From assembly GCF_018417635.1 (NCBI RefSeq), contig NZ_CP071007.1, positions 248,001 through 312,000 of the forward strand: a stretch of 64,000 bases of DNA, written 5' to 3'. The stretch comes from Pseudomonas sp. SORT22 (GTDB taxonomy: Bacteria > Pseudomonadota > Gammaproteobacteria > Pseudomonadales > Pseudomonadaceae). Each line of letters starts with the position of its first letter. Position 1 is the stretch's first letter. Under the pieces are notes generated by a model that was not told the DNA's origin, searched no databases, and was given only the letters and a program-made list of their open reading frames with translations. The translations under genes were made by a program, and so were the position numbers. Below, one piece after another: positions 31,291 to 39,293 of the stretch.

Positions 31291-32499
31291 TTAAACCTGG
31301 TTGAGACGTTCGGCAATGAAGGCTACCAGCTGGCGGGCGATCTTGCCCTTGCTGGTCTGCGCGAAAACTGTTGCGTGAAGTTGACGGTCGATGACGCTGC
31401 AGGCGTTCTCCTCGCTGTTGAAGCCGATGCTGGGGTTGGCCACATCGTTGGCGACAATCAGGTCGAGGTTCTTGTCCTTGAGCTTGCGCGCGGCGTAATC
31501 GAGCAAGTGTTCGGTCTCGGCGGCAAAGCCGACGCTGAACGGGCGGTCAGGACGGGTGGAGATGCTGGCAAGAATGTCCGGGTTGCGGACCATCTGCAGC
31601 AGCAGGCCGTCACCTGTCGTAGGGTCTTTCTTGAGTTTTTGCGGGGCTACCACTTCTGGGCGGTAGTCTGCGACTGCTGCCGAGGCGATGAACACATCGC
31701 AGGGGATGGCGGCTTCACAGGCGGCAAGCATGTCGCGGGCGCTGACCACGTCGATGCGGGTGACGCGGTCGGGTGTCGGCAGATTCACCGGGCCGGTCAC
31801 CAGGGTCACCTTGGCGCCAGCTTCCACGGCGGCTTCAGCCAGGGCAAAGCCCATTTTCCCCGAGCTGTGGTTGGTGATGTAGCGCACCGGGTCGATGTTT
31901 TCCTGGGTCGGGCCGGCAGTGATCAACACGTGCTTGCCGGTCAGCGACTCGCGCTTGAAAGTCTCGGCGGCGCACCAGGCCAGGTCGGTGGCTTCGAGCA
32001 TGCGGCCCAGGCCGACGTCGCCACAGGCCTGGCTGCCGGAAGCCGGGCCGAACACCTGGATATTGCGGCTTTGCAGCAGCTCAAGGTTGGCCTGGGTGGC
32101 CGGGTCGCGCCACATTGCCTGGTTCATCGCCGGGGCCACGGCCACGGTGGCATCGGTAGCCAGCACCAGGGTGGTCAGCAGGTCATCGGCGACACCCTGG
32201 GCCAGGCGCGCGAGCAGGTCGGCGGTGGCTGGGGCAATCAGCACCAGGTCGGCCCACTTGGCCAGCTCGATATGGCCCATCGCCGCTTCGGCAGCAGGGT
32301 CCAATAGGTCCATGTGCACCGGGTGGCCGGACAGGGCCTGCATGGTCAGCGGGGTGATGAATTCGGCCCCGCCACGGGTCATGACGACGCGCACTTGGGC
32401 GCCGTGTTCCAGGAGTCGGCGAACCAGCTCGGCACTCTTGTAGGCGGCAATGCCGCCGCCGACGCCGAGAACGATGCGCTTCCGATACAGCCGCTGCAT
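31291..32499 (-). CDS. coaBC: Phosphopantothenoylcysteine decarboxylase / synthetase
   Basis: Bifunctional CoA-synthesis flavoprotein of 402 residues. The CoaC half (about 1-190) shows GGIAAYKSAELVR, the catalytic histidine region SGHPVHMD, and PAMNQAMW. The CoaB half begins near HVLITAGPTQENIDPVRYIT. Operon with dut. Confidence 0.97.
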   Translation of the reverse strand: MQRLYRKRIVLGVGGGIAAYKSAELVRRLLEHGAQVRVVMTRGGAEFITPLTMQALSGHPVHMDLLDPAAEAAMGHIELAKWADLVLIAPATADLLARLAQGVADDLLTTLVLATDATVAVAPAMNQAMWRDPATQANLELLQSRNIQVFGPASGSQACGDVGLGRMLEATDLAWCAAETFKRESLTGKHVLITAGPTQENIDPVRYITNHSSGKMGFALAEAAVEAGAKVTLVTGPVNLPTPDRVTRIDVVSARDMLAACEAAIPCDVFIASAAVADYRPEVVAPQKLKKDPTTGDGLLLQMVRNPDILASISTRPDRPFSVGFAAETEHLLDYAARKLKDKNLDLIVANDVANPSIGFNSEENACSVIDRQLHATVFAQTSKGKIARQLVAFIAERLNQV

Positions 32500-32632
32500 A
32501 GGCTTGCCTTTTGCTCAGTGATTGCACGCGGCGACGACGCCTCCCCAGGCCGGTTCGTCGCGTAAAAATGAGCGGCTAATGTAGCACAGGGCTCAAACCG
32601 GGAGCAGTAACCGAAAGACAGAGGGAATTGTC

Positions 32633-33307
32633 ATGAGTATCAGGGATTGGCCTGCGGCGGAGCGCCCGCGGGAAAAACTGCTGGAGTCGGGGGCGGGCAA
32701 CCTGTCGGATGCCGAGCTGCTGGCGATTTTTTTGCGCACCGGGGTGCGTGGGCGTAGCGCGGTCGACCTGGCCAGGCATCTGCTCGGGCGCTTCGGCAGC
32801 CTGCGCGGGCTGCTGGAGGCAGACAGCCGCAGCTTCAATGGCGAGCTCGGCCTGGGCCCGGCAAAGTTCGCCCAGTTGCAGGCCGTGCTGGAAATGTCCC
32901 GGCGCCACCTGGCCGAGGGCCTGCGGCGCGATTCAGCCCTGCAGAGCCCGCAGGCGGTCAAGGACTACCTCAAGGCGCGCCTGCGCCACGAGCCGCATGA
33001 GGTCTTCGGTTGCCTGTTTCTCGACAGCAAGCACCGGGTGCTGGCCTTCGAGGCGCTGTTCCAGGGCTCGATCAACAGCGCCAGCGTCTATCCGCGGCAG
33101 GTGATCAAGCGCGCCCTGGCCCATAACGCCGCGGCGTTGATCCTCTGCCACAACCATCCTTCAGGCGTGAGCGAGCCCAGCGATGCCGACCTGGTCCTGA
33201 CCCGGCGCCTGACCAAAGCGCTGGACATGATCGAAGTGCGCGTGCTCGACCACTTCGTCATCGGCGACGGCGAGCCACTGTCGATGGCCGAGCACGGCTG
33301 GCTCTAG
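32633..33307 (+). CDS. radC: JAB domain protein RadC
   Basis: Protein of 224 residues with an N-terminal helix-hairpin-helix ([17 protein letters not shown]) and a C-terminal JAMM-like metal site ([15 protein letters not shown]). The old radiation-repair phenotype is disputed; the function is still not clear. Divergent from coaBC, and its end overlaps the convergent substrate-binding protein gene by 4 bases. Confidence 0.95.
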   Translation: MSIRDWPAAERPREKLLESGAGNLSDAELLAIFLRTGVRGRSAVDLARHLLGRFGSLRGLLEADSRSFNGELGLGPAKFAQLQAVLEMSRRHLAEGLRRDSALQSPQAVKDYLKARLRHEPHEVFGCLFLDSKHRVLAFEALFQGSINSASVYPRQVIKRALAHNAAALILCHNHPSGVSEPSDADLVLTRRLTKALDMIEVRVLDHFVIGDGEPLSMAEHGWL

Positions 33308-34893
33308 CGCGAGGTGCTGACCCCGGCGAAGTCCTGACGACCGAACGGGCTGACCTGGTAACCCTGGACATCCTTGCGCGCCAGTACGGCGGCGGTCGGG
33401 TGGGCCAGGGGCAGCCACAAGGCCTGCTGCTGAATCAGCGTCTGCGCCTGTTGGTACAGACGGCTGCGCACGCTCTGGTCATTGGTGGTCTTGCCGGCGC
33501 TGATCAACTGGTCGAGGCGCTGATCGCAGTAACGGGCGAAGTTGGTCCCGGACTTGACCGCCGCGCAGGAAAACTGCGGGCTGAGGAAGTTGTCCGGATC
33601 GCCGTTGTCACCGGCCCAGCCCATGAACAGCAGGTCGTGCTCGCCAGCCTTGGCCCGGCGGATCAGCTCGCCCCATTCGATCACGCGGATTTCAGCCTTG
33701 ATGCCGATCTTGCCCAGGTCGGCCTGCAGCAATTGCGCGCCGAGGCTGGGGTTGGGGTTGAGCAGGCTGCCTTGCGGGCGGGTCCAGATGGTGGTGCTGA
33801 AGCCGTCCTTGAGGCCGGCCTTGGCCAGCAGGGCGCGGGCCTTGTCGAGGTTGGCCGGATAGCCTGGCAGGTCCTTGGCGTAGCTCCAGGTGTTGGGCGG
33901 ATACGGGCCATTGGCGGCGACGGCGGTGCCTTCGAACACGGCCTTGAGGTAGCTGGCCTTGTCGAAGGCGAGGTTGATGGCCTGGCGTACTTCCGGCTTG
34001 TCCAGCGGTGCGTGCTGGCTATTGATGGCGACGAAAGCGGTCATGAAGGCTTCGGTCTTTTCCACCTTGAGGGTCGGATCCTCGCTGGCCGCGGCGATAT
34101 CCAGCGGTTTCGGCGACAGGGCGATCTGGCACTCATTGCGCTTGAGTTTTTGCAGGCGCACGTTGGCATCGGGGGTGATGGCGAAGATCAGCGGGTCGAC
34201 GCCCGGCTTGCCGGCAAAGTAGTCCGGGTTGGCGCGGTAGCGGATCACCGCGTCCTTCTGGAAACGATTGAACACAAACGGCCCGGTGCCGATCGGCTGG
34301 CTGTTGAGCTTCTCCGGGGTGCCGGCCTTGAGCAACTGGTCGGCATACTCGGCAGAATAGATCGAGGCAAAGCCCATGCTCAGGGTGGCCAGGAACGTGG
34401 CGTCGGGAAGGTCGAGGGTAAAGCGCACGGTCAGCGGGTCGACGGCCTCGATCTGCTTGATCAGGCTGGGTAGCTGCAGCGACTGGGCGTGCGGATAGCC
34501 GCTCTGGGCGATCTTGTGCCAGGAATGGGCGGGGTAGAGCATGCGCTGAAAACTGAACAGCACGTCGTCGGCATCCAGCGTACGCCCGGGCTTGAAGTAG
34601 CCGGTGCTATGGAACTTTACCCCCGGGCGCAACTTGAACTCATAGATCAGACCGTCTGGCGAAACCGTCCAGCTTTCGGCCAGGCTCGGCACCACCTGAC
34701 CCTGGCGCGCATCGAACTCGACCAGGCGGTTCATCAGTACGTCGGCCGAGGCATTGGTGGTGGTCAGCGAGTTGTACTGGACCACGTCGAAGCCTTCGGG
34801 GCTGGCTTCGGTGCACACACTCAGCGCAGCCGCCTGGGCGAAAGCCGGGCCGAGCAAGGTGGCGAACAACAGGGGTAGAGCGGCAGCACGCAT
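33304..34893 (-). CDS. ABC transporter periplasmic peptide-binding protein (SBP_bac_5)
   Basis: Protein of 529 residues with a signal peptide ending near AFAQAAAL. Family-5 solute-binding pattern: [25 protein letters not shown] (split SPDG/LIYEF), a [10 protein letters not shown] segment, and [10 protein letters not shown]. It resembles DppA-type dipeptide binders. No permease or ATPase genes flank it, so it may partner with a transporter encoded elsewhere. AAGGA precedes the ATG. Confidence 0.9.
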   Translation of the reverse strand: MRAAALPLLFATLLGPAFAQAAALSVCTEASPEGFDVVQYNSLTTTNASADVLMNRLVEFDARQGQVVPSLAESWTVSPDGLIYEFKLRPGVKFHSTGYFKPGRTLDADDVLFSFQRMLYPAHSWHKIAQSGYPHAQSLQLPSLIKQIEAVDPLTVRFTLDLPDATFLATLSMGFASIYSAEYADQLLKAGTPEKLNSQPIGTGPFVFNRFQKDAVIRYRANPDYFAGKPGVDPLIFAITPDANVRLQKLKRNECQIALSPKPLDIAAASEDPTLKVEKTEAFMTAFVAINSQHAPLDKPEVRQAINLAFDKASYLKAVFEGTAVAANGPYPPNTWSYAKDLPGYPANLDKARALLAKAGLKDGFSTTIWTRPQGSLLNPNPSLGAQLLQADLGKIGIKAEIRVIEWGELIRRAKAGEHDLLFMGWAGDNGDPDNFLSPQFSCAAVKSGTNFARYCDQRLDQLISAGKTTNDQSVRSRLYQQAQTLIQQQALWLPLAHPTAAVLARKDVQGYQVSPFGRQDFAGVSTSR

Positions 34894-35255
34894 GGGGATT
34901 CCTTGGCTGATCGATGGCCCATCTGCCAGTGCAGTCTGGAAAAGTCCTACCCTAGTGTGCCGTGAGACAAATGACCATATCCTTTTTTGCCGATCGAGCG
35001 ACGGGCGGTCGACAGCCGGCCGGGCCAGTGGTTATGCTGGTCCGGCGTGTCGAACAGCAAGTCAAAGCACATCTTCTGTTGTTGTGCTCTGGTCTTTCTG
35101 GTATAAAGCAGCGCTCTTTTCTAGGGGCTCGGCTTGTCGCATCTGCTGACCGAGTCGATAAGACCCTGAAGAAACACGGCGCCTGGCGCCAAAGACTGAG
35201 AGATTAAGCGGCCAACCCATGCCGGGTTGGGCATGTGGTTTTAGAGGGCTGAGGC
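34894..35255. other. Intergenic region with the rpmB promoter and leader
   Basis: About 360 bases without a convincing gene. It holds a good sigma-70-type promoter at 35079-35107 and, before rpmB, a 7-base hairpin CCAACCC / GGGTTGG (35212-35230) near the ribosome site. Short open frames here have no ribosome site and look accidental. Confidence 0.6.
35079..35107 (+). promoter_or_regulatory. Sigma-70-type promoter of rpmBG
   Basis: TTGTTG (35079-35084) and TATAAA (35102-35107) with a 17-base spacer, about 150 bases before rpmB. The spacing is ideal; the resulting leader would be about 140 bases. Confidence 0.65.
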
Positions 35256-35492
35256 ATGTCGAGAGTCTGTCAAGTTACCGGTAAGGGTCCGGTAACCGGG
35301 AATAACATTTCCCACGCAAACAACAAAACCCGTCGTCGTTTCCTGCCGAACCTGCAGCATCATCGCTTCTGGGTCGAGTCCGAGAAGCGTTTCGTGCGTC
35401 TGCGCGTATCTGCCAAAGGCATGCGTATCATCGACAAGCGCGGCATTGATGCCGTTCTGGTCGACATTCGCCGTAACGGCGCTAAGGTCTAA
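35256..35492 (+). CDS. rpmB: 50S ribosomal protein L28
   Basis: Protein of 78 residues. [20 protein letters not shown] and [11 protein letters not shown] are diagnostic. AGAGGG lies 7 bases upstream. Followed by rpmG after 11 bases. Confidence 0.98.
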   Translation: MSRVCQVTGKGPVTGNNISHANNKTRRRFLPNLQHHRFWVESEKRFVRLRVSAKGMRIIDKRGIDAVLVDIRRNGAKV

Positions 35493-35503
35493 GGGAGAGA
35501 ATC

Positions 35504-35659
35504 ATGCGTGAATTGATCCGTCTGGTGTCGACCGCTAATACCGGCCACTTCTACACCACCGACAAGAACAAGCGCACCACTCCGGACAAAATCGAAATCA
35601 AAAAATTCGATCCGGTTGTTCGCAAGCACGTGATCTACAAGGAAGCCAAGATCAAGTAA
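35504..35659 (+). CDS. rpmG: 50S ribosomal protein L33
   Basis: Protein of 51 residues beginning [19 protein letters not shown] and ending [11 protein letters not shown], typical L33 without the zinc-binding cysteine pairs. GGGAGAG precedes the ATG. Co-transcribed with rpmB and followed by a strong terminator. Confidence 0.98.
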   Translation: MRELIRLVSTANTGHFYTTDKNKRTTPDKIEIKKFDPVVRKHVIYKEAKIK

Positions 35660-35674
35660 TTGATCCGGCTGACG

Positions 35675-35713
35675 AAAAAAGGGCCCGTATCTCAGGATAC
35701 GGGCCCTTTTTTT
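35675..35713. terminator. Terminator after rpmG, probably bidirectional
   Basis: Stem AAAAAAGGGCCCGTATC / GATACGGGCCCTTTTTT with a short loop, between convergent rpmG and the small gene at 35728. Confidence 0.94.
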
Positions 35714-35727
35714 ATGCCGCTTTGAAA

Positions 35728-35931
35728 TTAGCTGAAATGAAACGACTGGATGATGCCTTCGTCGTTAGCAATCACCTGGATACGGCTCGGGTCGTACTCG
35801 CGGGTGGAGAACTCACCCGCACCGACCACGTGAGCGCGGCCGGTCAGTTCGCTGATGTAGGCCTTGGCACTAGGTACATAGCGGGTGCCGACAAGGTGAT
35901 TGATGTGTTGCAGGGCTTCTTCGTTGGTCAC
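35728..35931 (-). CDS. Small I78-like protease-inhibitor family protein
   Basis: Protein of 67 residues with the late pattern TREYDPSRIQVIANDEG that resembles the I78 peptidase inhibitor core. A GTG at 35931 is taken as start since AAAGGAAG sits 7 bases before it; ATGs at 35949 and 35958 have poorer sites. No signal peptide is seen, unlike exported members. Function is therefore a family guess. Confidence 0.62.
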   Translation of the reverse strand: MTNEEALQHINHLVGTRYVPSAKAYISELTGRAHVVGAGEFSTREYDPSRIQVIANDEGIIQSFHFS

Positions 35932-36014
35932 GGCGTTGCTTCCTTTCATTGAGTACATACCCGGTTGGGCAGCGCCATGCTCCGTCGGTCAGGTCCAGCC
36001 CGAGTGGTAGTTAT

Positions 36015-36374
36015 TTACTTCTGTTCGAACATCACATAGATCTTGCGGCACGGCTCCAGCACTTCCCAGGTGCCCTTGAAGCCCGCCGGGATCACGAAGC
36101 GGTCGCCCGCGCGCAGGGTTTTTGCCCCGCCTGCCTCGTCGCGAAGCACCGAGACGCCTTGAACGATCTCGCAATACTCGTGTTCGGTGTAATTGACGGT
36201 CCATTGACCGACTTCGCCTTCCCAGACGCCGGCGGCGAATTGTCCGCAAGGGCTGGCATAGTGGTTATAGACGGCTTGATCCGGTTCGCCCTTGAGTATC
36301 TTTTCCGCGGCAGGACGGTAGCGTTCAGCCTCGGTCAGCACTTGGGCGAAGTCGATGATCTGGTCAATGCGCAT
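36015..36374 (-). CDS. Cupin domain protein
   Basis: Protein of 119 residues with a single cupin barrel (about 45-115): NYTEHEYCEIVQGVSVLRDE and RAGDRFVIPAGFKGTWEV, of the cupin_3 / EutQ-like type. It is divergent from the aldehyde dehydrogenase at 36574, and similar small cupins lie beside kauB in other pseudomonads as I recall. A role in amine catabolism is inferred only from the neighbour. Confidence 0.82.
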   Translation of the reverse strand: MRIDQIIDFAQVLTEAERYRPAAEKILKGEPDQAVYNHYASPCGQFAAGVWEGEVGQWTVNYTEHEYCEIVQGVSVLRDEAGGAKTLRAGDRFVIPAGFKGTWEVLEPCRKIYVMFEQK

Positions 36375-36396
36375 GATCGGGTCCCCTTTTTGTTGT

Positions 36397-36411
36397 TTAA
36401 TAAAATGAACA
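36397..36411 (+). promoter_or_regulatory. Possible PuuR/PauR operator half (AATGAACA type)
   Basis: TTAATAAAATGAACA matches 12 of 15 positions of the E. coli PuuR recognition sequence I remember (AAAATATAATGAACA). Lies between the cupin gene and the aldehyde dehydrogenase. Confidence 0.4.
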
Positions 36412-36433
36412 TCAGTAGGTGTTTGGTGTGATT

Positions 36434-36453
36434 ATGTCAAATATATTGAAAAT
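36434..36453 (+). promoter_or_regulatory. Possible PuuR/PauR operator (CAATATATTGA type)
   Basis: ATGTCAAATATATTGAAAAT matches 15 of 20 positions of the longer PuuR consensus as I recall it (ATGGACAATATATTGACCAT) and is a near-palindrome. It lies 120 bases before the dehydrogenase start. Confidence 0.45.
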
Positions 36454-36573
36454 TAGGGCGCCGGTGGTTTAGGGTGGCAGGTGCCTGTGCGCCTGTGTCG
36501 CCCAGCCAGAATTTTCGACAGTGCCCCCAAGCCCTCGCGCGGCACTGCACCTTAACAAGAGGAGGAGTTTCGT

Positions 36574-38067
36574 ATGACCACCCTGACTCGTGCGGACTGG
36601 GAACAGCGTGCCCAGCAACTGAAGATCGAAGGCCGTGCTTTCATCAATGGTGAATACACCGCTGCCGTTTCCGGCGCCACGTTCGAGTGCCTCAGCCCGG
36701 TCGACGGACGCCTCCTGGCGCAGATCGCCAGCTGTGACGAGGCCGACGCCAACCGCGCCGTTGAAAACGCCCGTGCCACCTTCGCCTCCGGCGTCTGGTC
36801 GCGCCTGGCCCCGGCCAAGCGTAAGGCCACCATGATTCGTTTCGCCGCGCTGCTCAAGCAGAACGTCGAAGAGCTGGCCCTGCTGGAAACCCTGGACATG
36901 GGCAAGCCGATCAGCGACTCGCTGAACATCGACGTGCCAGGCGCCGCTCAGGCCCTGAGCTGGAACGGTGAAGCGATCGACAAGATTTACGACGAAGTCG
37001 CCGCTACCCCGCACGACCAGCTCGGCCTGGTGACCCGCGAGCCGGTGGGCGTGGTTGCCGCCATCGTGCCGTGGAACTTCCCGCTGCTGATGGCCAGCTG
37101 GAAACTCGGCCCGGCCCTGGCCACCGGTAACTCGGTGGTGCTCAAGCCTTCTGAAAAATCACCGCTGACTGCCATCCGTATCGCCCAACTGGCGATCGAG
37201 GCCGGCATCCCGGCGGGCGTACTCAACGTGCTGCCAGGCTATGGCCACACCGTTGGCAAGGCCCTGGCCCTGCACATGGACGTCGATACCCTGGTGTTCA
37301 CCGGTTCGACCAAGATCGCCAAGCAGCTGATGATTTACGCGGGTGAGTCGAACATGAAGCGCGTCTGGCTGGAAGCCGGCGGCAAGAGCCCGAACATCGT
37401 CTTCGCTGACGCCCCCGACCTCAACGCCGCCGCCGAGGCCGCCGCCAGCGCCATTGCCTTCAACCAGGGCGAAGTCTGCACCGCAGGTTCACGCCTGCTG
37501 GTCGAGCGCTCGATCAAGGACAAGTTCCTGCCGCTGGTGCTCGAAGCACTCAAGGCCTGGAAGCCGGGCAACCCGCTTGACCCAGCTACCACCGTCGGTG
37601 CTCTGGTCGATACCCAGCAGATGAACACCGTGCTGTCCTACATTGACGCTGGCCACAGCGATGGTGCCAAGCTGCTGGTGGGCGGCAAGCGCATTCTCGA
37701 AGAAACCGGCGGCACCTATGTCGAACCGACCATCTTCGACGGCGTGACCAACGCCATGAAGATCGCCCAGGAAGAGATCTTCGGCCCGGTCCTGTCGGTG
37801 ATCACCTTCGACACCACCATCGAGGCGATCAACATCGCCAACGACACCCCATACGGCCTGGCTGCCGGTGTGTGGACCGCCGACATCTCCAAGGCGCACC
37901 TGACCGCCAAGGCCCTGCGTGCCGGTAGCGTGTGGGTCAACCAGTACGATGGCGGCGACATGACCGCACCGTTCGGCGGCTTCAAGCAGTCGGGCAACGG
38001 CCGTGACAAGTCGCTGCACGCGCTGGACAAGTACACCGAGCTGAAGGCGACCTGGATCAAGCTGTAA
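36574..38067 (+). CDS. kauB: Aldehyde dehydrogenase KauB/PauC-like
   Basis: Protein of 497 residues oxidising 4-guanidinobutyraldehyde and gamma-glutamyl-aminobutyraldehydes in arginine and polyamine breakdown. ALDH motifs: VPWNFPLLMASWKLGPALA, VFTGSTKIAKQ, LEAGGKSPNIVF and the catalytic FNQGEVCTAGSR. GGAGGAG precedes the ATG. The position a few genes from rpmBG matches kauB of P. aeruginosa. A near-copy is encoded at 19157. PuuR-like motifs lie upstream. Confidence 0.9.
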   Translation: MTTLTRADWEQRAQQLKIEGRAFINGEYTAAVSGATFECLSPVDGRLLAQIASCDEADANRAVENARATFASGVWSRLAPAKRKATMIRFAALLKQNVEELALLETLDMGKPISDSLNIDVPGAAQALSWNGEAIDKIYDEVAATPHDQLGLVTREPVGVVAAIVPWNFPLLMASWKLGPALATGNSVVLKPSEKSPLTAIRIAQLAIEAGIPAGVLNVLPGYGHTVGKALALHMDVDTLVFTGSTKIAKQLMIYAGESNMKRVWLEAGGKSPNIVFADAPDLNAAAEAAASAIAFNQGEVCTAGSRLLVERSIKDKFLPLVLEALKAWKPGNPLDPATTVGALVDTQQMNTVLSYIDAGHSDGAKLLVGGKRILEETGGTYVEPTIFDGVTNAMKIAQEEIFGPVLSVITFDTTIEAINIANDTPYGLAAGVWTADISKAHLTAKALRAGSVWVNQYDGGDMTAPFGGFKQSGNGRDKSLHALDKYTELKATWIKL

Positions 38068-38082
38068 ATCCAGACGGACCTG

Positions 38083-38131
38083 TCGCGGGGCAAGCCCTCT
38101 TCCACAGTGTGGGAGCGGGCTTGCCCCGCGA
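38083..38131. repeat. REP-type palindrome, copy 2
   Basis: Outer arms TCGCGGGGCAAGCCC / GGGCTTGCCCCGCGA with a looser middle. It starts 15 bases after the kauB stop and ends 22 bases before the MFS gene. Confidence 0.85.
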
Positions 38132-38153
38132 TTTTTTTGCGAGGAAGACGCCG

Positions 38154-39293
38154 ATGCGTTGGGGAACCTATTTCGCCGTGCTGGCGGCCGTGCTCAGTGT
38201 CGGCCTGGCCCTGGGCGTCAGTATGCCGCTGGTGTCGTTGCGCCTGGAGGGTTGGGGCTACGGCAGCTTTGCCATTGGTGTGATGGCGGCGATGCCGGCC
38301 ATTGGCGTGCTGGTCGGTGCCAGCCTGTCCAGCCGTCTGGCCGCGCGTTTTGGTACGCCGGGGCTGATGCGCCTGTGCCTGTGGGCGGGGGCGTTGTCTA
38401 TCGGCTTGCTGGCGTTGCTGCCGAGCTATCCGTTGTGGCTGGCCTTGCGCCTGTTGATCGGGATCATCCTGACTATCGTGTTCATCCTCGGCGAAAGCTG
38501 GATCAACCAGCTGGTGGTCGAGCAATGGCGCGGGCGTCTGGTGGCGCTGTATGGCAGCAGTTATGCCTTGAGCCAGTTGGCCGGGCCATTGTTGCTTGGC
38601 GTGGTGGGTTCGGAGGATGACCTGGGCTTCTGGATCGGTGCCGGTCTGCTGATTGCCGCGCCATTGGTGCTGCTCGGGCGCGACGGTGCACCGAGTGCCG
38701 AAGCCTGCAGCGTGACCTTCACCGACCTGTTCGGTTTCTGCCGGCGATTGCCGGTGATCGCCTGGGCTATTGCCCTGTTTGCTGCCTTCGAGGCGATGAT
38801 CCTGACCTTGCTGCCGGTTTATTGCCTGCAGCAGGGGTTCACTACCGAAATCGCCCTGTTCATGGTCAGTACCGTGGTGGTCGGTGATGCGCTGCTGCAA
38901 CTGCCGATCGGCGCACTGGCCGACCGCATGTCGCGGCGCACGCTGTTCAGTGGCTGTGCCTTGACGCTGCTGGCTTCGAGCCTGGCAATCCCGCTGGCGC
39001 TGCAAACGCCGCTGATCTGGCCTTTGTGGGTGTTGTTCGGCGCCAGTGCCGGCGGCCTGTTCACCTTGTCGCTGGTGCTGATTGGCGAACGCTACCGCGA
39101 CGACGCACTGGTGCGCGCCAATGCTCATGTTGCGCAGCTGTGGGGCATCGGTTGCCTGATCGGACCGCTGGCGGCAGGGGCGGGCAGCCAATGGGTCAGC
39201 GGGCATGCGCTGCCGCTGTTCATGGCCGTGGGGGCCTTTGGCCTGGTGCTGCTCGCGCGGCGGCCCAATGCTTTTGAGCCGGCGCCGGTCTAG
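38154..39293 (+). CDS. MFS transporter
   Basis: Protein of 379 residues with about 12 membrane segments. The loop motif between helices 2 and 3 is SSRLAARFGTPGLMRL, and a second ALADRMSRRTLF repeats in the C-half, as in the major facilitator superfamily (YcaD-like layout). The ATG at 38154 has GAGGAAG 7 bases upstream; an earlier in-frame start would lie in the REP. Substrate unknown. Ends in a 4-base overlap with the convergent phospholipase D gene. Confidence 0.87.
   Translation: MRWGTYFAVLAAVLSVGLALGVSMPLVSLRLEGWGYGSFAIGVMAAMPAIGVLVGASLSSRLAARFGTPGLMRLCLWAGALSIGLLALLPSYPLWLALRLLIGIILTIVFILGESWINQLVVEQWRGRLVALYGSSYALSQLAGPLLLGVVGSEDDLGFWIGAGLLIAAPLVLLGRDGAPSAEACSVTFTDLFGFCRRLPVIAWAIALFAAFEAMILTLLPVYCLQQGFTTEIALFMVSTVVVGDALLQLPIGALADRMSRRTLFSGCALTLLASSLAIPLALQTPLIWPLWVLFGASAGGLFTLSLVLIGERYRDDALVRANAHVAQLWGIGCLIGPLAAGAGSQWVSGHALPLFMAVGAFGLVLLARRPNAFEPAPV

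Noticed and set aside
34962..35207. Small open frame upstream of rpmB
   Set aside because: Its start is without a ribosome site and it runs over the rpmB promoter; no likeness to any protein.
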